NCBI GenBank assembly: GCA_016716505.1
Contig: JADJWF010000011.1
Location: forward strand, 124,001-188,000
Direction of reading: 5' to 3'
From: Verrucomicrobiota bacterium
Lineage (GTDB): Bacteria; Verrucomicrobiota; Verrucomicrobiia; Limisphaerales; J093
DNA: 64,000 bases
Below the pieces are notes generated by a model, which saw only the letters and a program-made list of their open reading frames with translations, searched no databases and had not been told where the DNA came from. Shown piece by piece: positions 35,502 to 41,764 of the stretch. Position 1 is the first letter of the stretch; the number at the start of each line of letters is the position of its first letter. The position numbers were made by a program, and so were the translations under genes.

Positions 35502-37181
35502 TCAAGCGAGCCGCAGCCAGAGCGTTTTCAGGTGCGCTGGTTCGGCCCGCGAAATCGGAAAGTCCGGCGGCTGGGGCACGTAGTGCTCCCGGAGCACGGC
35601 GCGGCGTGACGCGGCCACGGCTTGATGCACGATGCTGACGAAGTCCGCCGGCGTCACGCGCCCGGCGTTGGTCGAGGAGAACAACACTCCGCCCGGCTTC
35701 ACCAGGGGCAGGGCCGCGCTGACCAGCCGGCCGTAATCGCGTTCCGCCTGCCAGCGCCCGCCTTCCTTCGAGGTCGAATACGTGGGCGGATCGAGCAACA
35801 CCGCGTCAAATTGACGTCCCTTCTTCGCCAGCCGCCGCAACCCGTCGAACGCGTCGCCGTGGATGAACTCGTGGTCGGCCGGCGACAGCCCGTTGAGCGC
35901 GAAGTTTCGCTTTCCCCATTCGAGGTACTTCAGTGACAGGTCCAGGCTGGTGGTCCGTGCGCCGGCGAGCCCGGCGCAGACGGAAAACCCGCACGTGTAC
36001 GCGAAGACGTTCAGCACTTCCGCCCCCGCCGCGCCGTCCGCGAACAACGGGAAGTCCGCCGCCACGTGGTTGACCAGCAGCCGACGACGATTGTCGCGCT
36101 GGTCCAGGAACAAACCGACCGAGTAGCCCTCGGCGAAACTGACTTCGAAGCGGACGCCGTTTTCCTGCACCACAAAACGCTCGGGCGCTCGCTCACCGGC
36201 AAGCCGCTCCGGCGAAGCCTCGGTCCCCGCCCGCGCCCGGGCCGCTCGCCGGAGCACCTTGCGGTACACCCCGCGAAAGCCAGCGTCGGTCGCCCAAGCA
36301 GTCAGCCAGTCGGGCGACTGACTCACCGCACCCGGCAGCGAGGCGGCCCGCAACTCCTCCGCGTGCGACCAGAGCAAATACGGCCCCCACTGATCGAGGT
36401 ATTGCCCGGCCCACGGACCGCCGTCGCCCTCGCCATGAATCAGCCGGCAGCAGTCGGTTTCTGCGCGGGCAATAAACGCGCGGCGGCGCGCGGCGGCCAG
36501 GCCGGCCAGGTATGAATGCCTCTCCAGAGGCGGAGCGGCCAGCAGCGGTGCGAGATGGTCCGTTCGGGCTCGGAACTCCCTTCGCTCGCCGGTCGCGGGA
36601 TGCGTGAAACCAAGCGCGACCGCCTGCAAGGCGAGTTGTGGGGCCGGCGGACCGCCGTAGAGCCGATCGCCCAAGATGGGAAAACCGTTCTCGGCCGCGT
36701 GGACCCGGATTTGATGCGTTCGCCCGGTGAGCGGCCGGGCCTCAATGGTGACCAGTCCATCGGGCCGCTTTTCCAGCACGGCAAACTCCGTCACGGCCCG
36801 TTCGCCCCCGCTGCCCGCCTGACTCTGATACCGCTCGCCGACCCGCACGAGTTCCGACTCGACGCGGAACCGACGCTCGCCCGGGCATTGCATGGCCAGG
36901 AGGCGATAGGACTTCGTCACCTCGCGACGCGTGAATTGCCCGGTCAACGCCCGGCTCGCGAGGGAGGTTTTGGCAAAAACCATCACGCCGGCGGTGTCTT
37001 TGTCGAGGCGATGCATGATCGCCAACCGGGCCCAGCGCGGTTCGCGATGCCGCAGCCAGTCGTAGAGTCCCTCGCCGGCATAAGGGGCCGGCGCATGGGT
37101 GTTCCAGCCCGGCGGCTTTTCCACCACGAGCAGGTGCTCGTCTTCGTGCAGAACACACGGCGGCGGCGGGGTCGGTGTCAC
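35502..37181 (-). CDS. RluA-type pseudouridine synthase fused to RlmI-like methyltransferase
   Basis: A 559-residue bifunctional protein. The N-terminal half (about 10-230) is an RluA-family pseudouridine synthase with the catalytic Asp in 'HRLDKDTAG' (Asp near 60) and 'RPLTGRTHQIRVH'. The C-terminal half (about 235-559) is a SAM-dependent RlmI-type methyltransferase lacking its own PUA domain: 'VLNVFAYTCGFSVCAG' (SAM loop), 'FDAVLLDPPTYSTSKEG' and 'LFSSTNAGRVTPADF'. Start GTG 37179-37181 overlaps the stop of the ABC-2 permease (GTGA), implying coupled translation. Both halves look intact, so one polypeptide may isomerise uridine and methylate cytidine in rRNA. The target positions are unknown. 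The family pairing is much less common than either domain alone. Confidence 0.88.
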   Translation of the reverse strand: MTPTPPPPCVLHEDEHLLVVEKPPGWNTHAPAPYAGEGLYDWLRHREPRWARLAIMHRLDKDTAGVMVFAKTSLASRALTGQFTRREVTKSYRLLAMQCPGERRFRVESELVRVGERYQSQAGSGGERAVTEFAVLEKRPDGLVTIEARPLTGRTHQIRVHAAENGFPILGDRLYGGPPAPQLALQAVALGFTHPATGERREFRARTDHLAPLLAAPPLERHSYLAGLAAARRRAFIARAETDCCRLIHGEGDGGPWAGQYLDQWGPYLLWSHAEELRAASLPGAVSQSPDWLTAWATDAGFRGVYRKVLRRAARARAGTEASPERLAGERAPERFVVQENGVRFEVSFAEGYSVGLFLDQRDNRRRLLVNHVAADFPLFADGAAGAEVLNVFAYTCGFSVCAGLAGARTTSLDLSLKYLEWGKRNFALNGLSPADHEFIHGDAFDGLRRLAKKGRQFDAVLLDPPTYSTSKEGGRWQAERDYGRLVSAALPLVKPGGVLFSSTNAGRVTPADFVSIVHQAVAASRRAVLREHYVPQPPDFPISRAEPAHLKTLWLRLA

Positions 37182-38698
37182 GGGTTGACCAGCGGGGGCG
37201 AACCGGTTCCGGGACGGAGCTCGTCAAGGCTGCTTGCTTGCGGCAGACCGGCCGAATTCCACCCGGCCTGCAGACGCTCGCGCATGATGGCCCAGACAAA
37301 CAGGTCCACGACCAGACGGAGTCCGCAGCAGAGCAGGCTGGGCAGGAGATGCACCCACAGCAACGCGCGCGTGGCCGCGGCGGTGGCGCGCCCCGATTGC
37401 AACGCCAGCCAGGCGCCGGTCCAGTACAAGGCAAGCAGGTCCATGGCCTCGGTGCCCAGGAGATAGGCAAAGATCATGAAACCCCGTCCGTCCGGCTGCT
37501 GGAGCAACACCGCCACCGCTACCAGCAACAGCGCGCCGAAGAGGATGCCGAAAGGCGTTTTCCAGGCAGTGTGGGTACCGGTCGCAAACTGTTCCGGCCA
37601 GCTTCTCGGGCCGGTCGGAACCGGGCGGAGCGAGTCGAGCATGCCCTCCTCGCGCATCTGGGCAAAAAACTGGCAGGTACCCAAAGTTAGCCCGATCTTG
37701 AACGGTAATAGCGCCACAAATGGCAGAAACATGGCGGCGGCTTCCGGAAGCGGTGAGAGCGAGGCCGCAATCGCGACGCCCCCCGCTCCGGCAAGCGCCC
37801 ACAGAAGCCGAAGACGCCGCCCCGGTTCCCAGTGTCGCCGCGCCAGCCAGCCACCAGGCTGCTCTTCCCAAGGGCCGGTAATGGGAAGGCGCCCAGAGGC
37901 AGTCGCTCCACCACGCCGGCCTGTCCCGCGGGGTTCGCCTCCCCAAAAGCGCCGCGCCGCCCACGCCGCGAGCCCAACCAAGACCGCCCCGGTCAGCCCG
38001 CACATGAGCAGTGATAACCAGAAAGCGGCGGGCGTGGCCGCGTACGCCGAATCTTCCGCTCCCGCGTAGGCGGTCAGCGGACTCAGCACCGAAATCATTT
38101 CCCAGCGCGTTCCCGGCGAAATCAGTCCCGCCCCGAAAGCCACGGCCAGCGGTCCTGCACAGAGGATTCCCAAACCCGCCAGCGTTCCCCAAAACGCGCG
38201 GCTTTCGTCCCAGCTCAAAGCCGAAACGGCCAGCCCCACGGTCAGGGAAATCCACAACGCTCCGCCCAAGGCCATCGCCAGGCGGGCAAAGTGCGCGCCG
38301 CTGACGCCGCCGAGCGGCAGCGTCATCGCGGCCACGGGGAGCACGGCCAGCAGTGCGAATGAGACCCGCAGCGAGCTCGCCGCCAGCTTGCCGAGGACGA
38401 CATCCCACCCGGTCAGGTCGGTCAGGAACAGCAACCCCAGGGTGCCTGAGCGCTTTTCCTCGCTCAGACAGTCGGCGGTCGTGCGCGCGCCCTCCAGCAG
38501 GCAAAAGAGCAGCAGAGCCGGAGCCTCTATCCCCAGCAGAGCCGCCCCCGAACCGGGGTTCCACCCCACCGAAGAAACCCACAGTCCCAAGACGCCGATG
38601 CCCGCGGCCAGCGCCGCCGCGATCATTCTTGTCCGGTACGTGGCGGGGCGGCGGGCGTTGACCGCCAGCTCACGTTGCACGACCGGGAGGAACGACAT
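37178..38698 (-). CDS. ABC-2 type transporter permease
   Basis: A 506-residue integral membrane protein with about 10-12 predicted helices in two bundles, separated by a basic loop (about 255-290). The N-terminus 'PVVQRELAVNARRPATYRTR' and the 'LSEEKRSGTLGLLFLTDL' segment are typical of ABC-2 permeases that move lipids, polysaccharides or drugs. No ATP-binding subunit is encoded nearby, so the partner must be elsewhere. Start ATG 38696-38698. Its stop overlaps the start of the pseudouridine synthase fusion; the functional meaning of that coupling is not clear. Substrate unknown. Confidence 0.82.
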   Translation of the reverse strand: MSFLPVVQRELAVNARRPATYRTRMIAAALAAGIGVLGLWVSSVGWNPGSGAALLGIEAPALLLFCLLEGARTTADCLSEEKRSGTLGLLFLTDLTGWDVVLGKLAASSLRVSFALLAVLPVAAMTLPLGGVSGAHFARLAMALGGALWISLTVGLAVSALSWDESRAFWGTLAGLGILCAGPLAVAFGAGLISPGTRWEMISVLSPLTAYAGAEDSAYAATPAAFWLSLLMCGLTGAVLVGLAAWAARRFWGGEPRGTGRRGGATASGRLPITGPWEEQPGGWLARRHWEPGRRLRLLWALAGAGGVAIAASLSPLPEAAAMFLPFVALLPFKIGLTLGTCQFFAQMREEGMLDSLRPVPTGPRSWPEQFATGTHTAWKTPFGILFGALLLVAVAVLLQQPDGRGFMIFAYLLGTEAMDLLALYWTGAWLALQSGRATAAATRALLWVHLLPSLLCCGLRLVVDLFVWAIMRERLQAGWNSAGLPQASSLDELRPGTGSPPLVNP

Positions 38699-38757
38699 GT
38701 TCGGCCGACCGGGGACCGCGCGATTGGCATTTCCGGGATCAAGCCCGGCTTCGTGGC

Positions 38758-38796
38758 AAAAAGAAGCCCGGAGAAATGGTGCGGTTTCCGGGCTTC
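38758..38796 (-). terminator. Rho-independent terminator downstream of the 101-residue protein gene
   Basis: On the minus strand a perfect 9-bp stem (38796-38788, GAAGCCCGG, with 38771-38763) encloses a 16-base loop and is followed by five T (38762-38758). It lies 49 bases past the stop at 38846 and before the ABC permease start, insulating the two genes. Confidence 0.86.
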
Positions 38797-38845
38797 ACCA
38801 AAACGCGAACATCCGTTGCCGGGCGAGGGCGGCCAGCCGCCGCCG

Positions 38846-39151
38846 CTAAGGCTTCCCGAGGTACTTGTTGACCTGCTTGATCAGGTCTTGGACGACTTCC
38901 TTTTCCTCGTCCGTGAGGTTCGGATCCGCGAGCAACTTGTTGAAGCCCGCCAGCGCCGTCTGCGGGTCGCGTTGCTGGAAGGCGAGGATCGCTTCCTCGA
39001 GCGGCTTGATCTTCGACTCATCCCCGGAAAGGAGGAACACGGTCTCCACCTGCTCCGTGTTCAGCTTGGGCGACTCACGGAAGTACCAGATGCTCATGCC
39101 GATCCCCACCGCCACGCCGATCGAGACCAGAGCAATGACAAGTTTTTTCAT
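38846..39151 (-). CDS. Small membrane-anchored protein of unknown function
   Basis: A 101-residue protein beginning at ATG 39149-39151 with one transmembrane helix (about 4-24, 'LVIALVSIGVAVGIGMSIWYF') and a soluble helical C-terminal part (30-101) rich in Leu, Glu and Lys. The repeated pattern 'AILAFQQRDPQTALAGFNKLLADP' resembles a single TPR-like helix pair. An in-frame extension back to 39286 is unlikely. It forms its own unit: 263 bases separate it from the DsrE2-like gene upstream, and a strong terminator follows. I do not recognise the family; it may be a periplasm-facing accessory protein. Confidence 0.7.
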   Translation of the reverse strand: MKKLVIALVSIGVAVGIGMSIWYFRESPKLNTEQVETVFLLSGDESKIKPLEEAILAFQQRDPQTALAGFNKLLADPNLTDEEKEVVQDLIKQVNKYLGKP

Positions 39152-39414
39152 GGATGCGTATTCGAGTTGCGGTCCGCCTGATGACCAACGGTCGCCGTTG
39201 AAAATGCGGATGAGGCATGGGGCGGTCAACTCGAAAGCCCCCGCCAGACCCAGCGCTGCGAGGATGGCGAGGGCCTTGCGGCGCAACGCTGGCTGGCCGG
39301 CAAACCGTTGCCACCGTCACCCGGCAACTGATGGATTGAGCGCCGTGTCTGCTGGAGCATGAACGGCCACCCGGCCGGGGCGACACGCAGAGAACGGCCA
39401 ACCTCGCCTGCGGC

Positions 39415-39918
39415 TCAGGTAAAGATGATCTGCGCGCCGGCTGACAGTTCGTAGAATTCGCCCACGGTCAGCACCTTGTCCACCTGTGGGACAAAGTCCT
39501 CGGGCTTCAGGTGGAACATGTCCACGGTGGCCTTGCAGGCGTAGATGCGACCACCAGCGTCGTGGATCATCTCGATGAACTCCGACACGGGCGGGATGTC
39601 CAGCTTCTCCATTTCCTTGCGCATCATGCGCGTGGCAAAGGCGGACATTCCCGGCAGCGCACCCAGCAGCGTGGGCAGGGGGAAGCCTTTCGCGTCGGGG
39701 ACGCGCATGGCCGGGTTGCCCACCGTGGCGATGCGGATTTTGTCCTGATAGCCCTTCATCACGGCATACAGCCCGAAGAAGGTGAAAAAGAGATTGGCCT
39801 CGATGCCCTCCATGCGGGCGCCGTTGGCCATGATCAGGCCCGGGTACACGCCGTCGAGGCTGCCGCGCGAAACGATGATCGAGACCTTGCGAATGCGGTC
39901 GGGGCTGTTCGTGCTCAT
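39415..39918 (-). CDS. DsrE2-like (DsrE/DsrF/DrsH family) sulfur-transfer protein
   Basis: A 167-residue protein of the DsrE2 (DrsE_2) type: 'KVSIIVSRGSLDGVYPGLIMANGA' at the start, a hydrophobic middle ('ANLFFTFFGLYAVMKG') and the conserved Cys in 'AGGRIYACKATVDMF' (about 125-139). DsrE2 proteins accept and pass persulfide sulfur in dissimilatory and assimilatory sulfur routes and can associate with membranes. The start is ATG 39918, decided by a GGAGG Shine-Dalgarno 5 bases upstream that a GTG at 39924 would occupy. It is the last gene of the flavoprotein-TusE-DsrE2 run, 12 bases after TusE. Sulfur-donor direction (to or from TusE) is inferred. Confidence 0.88.
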   Translation of the reverse strand: MSTNSPDRIRKVSIIVSRGSLDGVYPGLIMANGARMEGIEANLFFTFFGLYAVMKGYQDKIRIATVGNPAMRVPDAKGFPLPTLLGALPGMSAFATRMMRKEMEKLDIPPVSEFIEMIHDAGGRIYACKATVDMFHLKPEDFVPQVDKVLTVGEFYELSAGAQIIFT

Positions 39919-39923
39919 GGCCA

Positions 39924-39928
39924 CCTCC
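39924..39928 (-). promoter_or_regulatory. Shine-Dalgarno that fixes the DsrE2 start
   Basis: GGAGG on the minus strand, 5 bases before ATG 39918. A rival in-frame GTG at 39922-39924 falls on this element, so the ATG is the better start. Confidence 0.7.
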
Positions 39929-39930
39929 GT

Positions 39931-40245
39931 TCAGACGCAACTGGCAGGCTTGGGCAGACCGGCAATCAGTGCGGCCTTCTTGATCGGCCCGTCCGGGAAC
40001 AGGGCGTACAGGTCCTTGGTGGCAAAGCCGCCCACCTTGTTGAGCCGGCGCATCCCCGGCACGGTGCCGCGCTCGCGGTAGTCGCTTTGGAGGAACTCGA
40101 TCACCTTCCAGTGCGCGTCGGTAAGTTGGAGGTTCAGCTCCTGCGCCAGCGCCTCGGCGATGGCGCGGTTCCATTGTTCGGGCCGGGTCAGGTAGCCCTC
40201 GGCATCCACGTCCACGGTGTGTCCAGCGATGTTCTTTTGTGCCAT
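39931..40245 (-). CDS. TusE/DsrC family sulfur relay protein (single-cysteine form)
   Basis: A 104-residue protein of the DsrC/TusE/DsvC fold: 'DAEGYLTRPEQWNRAIAEALA' and 'LTDAHWKVIEFLQSDYRERG' match the family body, and the C-terminal arm ends in Cys103 ('KPASCV'). In dissimilatory DsrC a second Cys lies 11 residues earlier on the same arm; here that position is Ala ('KKAALIAG'). A single C-terminal Cys is what TusE-like proteins keep, so this is a sulfur-relay rather than a sulfite-reductase partner, and no dsrAB is seen. Start ATG 40245; a TTG further out (40254) is less likely. It sits between the SQR-like flavoprotein and DsrE2. Confidence 0.88.
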   Translation of the reverse strand: MAQKNIAGHTVDVDAEGYLTRPEQWNRAIAEALAQELNLQLTDAHWKVIEFLQSDYRERGTVPGMRRLNKVGGFATKDLYALFPDGPIKKAALIAGLPKPASCV

Positions 40246-40293
40246 AGGTTGCAATGACGGGTTGACGGTTGGGCTTTAACGGGCGCCGACGGC

Positions 40294-41559
40294 TCAGCCG
40301 GCCATCTCGGCCTTGAGCGCGCCGGCGGGAATTTGTTTGCCCGCGAGACTCATCCGGTGGTCCACAAACGGGATGGGCCAGCCGCGCAGCAGCACGTGCC
40401 AGTAAATCCACTTGAAGGCCAGCTTACCCCAGTGGTTGAGGCGCGATTCGCCCAACAAAGCCAGCGGTCCCAGCCGCGGAAACGGAAACCGCCCCGGCAC
40501 CGGCTCCAGTTGGTAGTTGAAGTCGAGCAGGAAGCCCTTGCCGAAGCCGGACTCGATGAAGCAATTGGCGTGGCCGTCGAAGCGCTCGGACAACGGCTCA
40601 CCGCAGATGTGGGCCAGCACGTTCTCGGTGAGCACCTCCGCCTCGAAATGCGCGACCGAGCCGGCCTTCGAGGTCGGCACGTCCGCGGCATCGCCGATGA
40701 CGAAGATGTTCTCGTGCCCCCGCGCCCGGAGCGTGTGACGCTCGGTGGGCACGTAGTTCATTTCGTCGCCCAGGCCGGAGCGTTCGATCATGTCCGCGCC
40801 GAGGTTGGGCGGCACCGTGACCAGCAGGTCGTAGGGCACGTCGCGCTCGTCCCAGGAGACCAGCGCGTGCCGCTCGTTGTCCACGCGCGCCACGGCGAAG
40901 TCGGTGACCACGCGGATGCGCTTGCGGTCAAGCAGGCCGCTCAGGACCTGCGAGGCGATGGGCTTCGTGAACGCGCCCGACAGCGGCGTGACATAGACCA
41001 GTTCGGTCTTGTCCCGCAACCCCTGTGTGGTCAGCCACCAGTCGGCCAGGAAGGCAAATTCGAGCGGCGCCACCGGGCACTTGATGGGCATTTCGCTGAC
41101 GTGCACGACCAGTCGGCCGCCGCGCCAGTCGCGCAGCGAGGCCTGCAAGGCCCGCGCACCCTCGAAGGTGTAAAACTCATGCACGCGCCGGCGCCAGTCT
41201 CCGTTGGTCATCCCCTCGACCTGCCCGGGCACGGGCCGAGTGCCGGTGGCGATCAGCAGCACGTCGTAGGGCAGTTCCAGCCCGTCGGCCAGGCGCACCC
41301 GGCGGCGGTCCGGCTCAATCCGGTCCACGGCCGCCTGAACAAACTCCACGCCGCGGGGCAGAAATCGGCTTCTGGGGCGTACCACGTCCCGGTCCGTGTA
41401 AAGCCCGAAGGGCAGGAACAGAAACCCCGGCTGGTAAAAATGGTCGGCCGCTTCATCCACCACCCGGATGCGCCACTCCGCCGCGGGCAGGCAACCGCGC
41501 AGTTTGTTGGCCATGATGGTTCCGGCCGTGCCGGCGCCCAGAATCAGCAGTTCCTTCAT
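40294..41559 (-). CDS. Sulfide:quinone reductase-like FAD-dependent oxidoreductase
   Basis: A 421-residue NAD(P)/FAD-type flavoprotein. The N-terminal 'LLILGAGTAGTIMANKL' binds FAD; 'GFLFLPFGLYTD' and 'VLLIATGTRPVPGQVEG' follow. A conserved Cys in 'MPIKCPVAPLEFAFLADWWL' (about residue 165) is in the place of a redox Cys of SQR/flavocytochrome c sulfide dehydrogenases, and 'NIFVIGDAADVPTSKAGSVA' is the second FAD motif. The C-terminus ('AFKWIYWHVLLRGWPIPF') is amphipathic/hydrophobic, as in the membrane-attached SQRs. It heads the TusE-DsrE2 operon (stop 48 bases before TusE). Sulfide is the most likely electron donor; whether the acceptor is a quinone is inference, since not all three SQR cysteines can be assigned. 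Confidence 0.83.
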   Translation of the reverse strand: MKELLILGAGTAGTIMANKLRGCLPAAEWRIRVVDEAADHFYQPGFLFLPFGLYTDRDVVRPRSRFLPRGVEFVQAAVDRIEPDRRRVRLADGLELPYDVLLIATGTRPVPGQVEGMTNGDWRRRVHEFYTFEGARALQASLRDWRGGRLVVHVSEMPIKCPVAPLEFAFLADWWLTTQGLRDKTELVYVTPLSGAFTKPIASQVLSGLLDRKRIRVVTDFAVARVDNERHALVSWDERDVPYDLLVTVPPNLGADMIERSGLGDEMNYVPTERHTLRARGHENIFVIGDAADVPTSKAGSVAHFEAEVLTENVLAHICGEPLSERFDGHANCFIESGFGKGFLLDFNYQLEPVPGRFPFPRLGPLALLGESRLNHWGKLAFKWIYWHVLLRGWPIPFVDHRMSLAGKQIPAGALKAEMAG

Positions 41560-41764
41560 AAGCGCTCTGCCGGAGCAGAGCCGCGGCCGCTCCGAAGGTT
41601 ACACGTCGTGACCGCGCAGATCCGTCACGCCGCGGTTCGCGATCACTCGATGGATTGAAGTCCGGGGCGACGCGCCGGCATTCGCCGGGCGAAACCACGG
41701 GGTGGTCCGGCGACCGGCAATGGCGCCGTTACGGCAGGGCTCAGAACCGCGCGTGCGGCGGCTA

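Noticed and set aside
39931..40245. A dissimilatory DsrC assignment for the TusE-like protein
   Set aside because: The second arm Cys is Ala and no dsrAB is seen, so a sulfur-relay role fits better.
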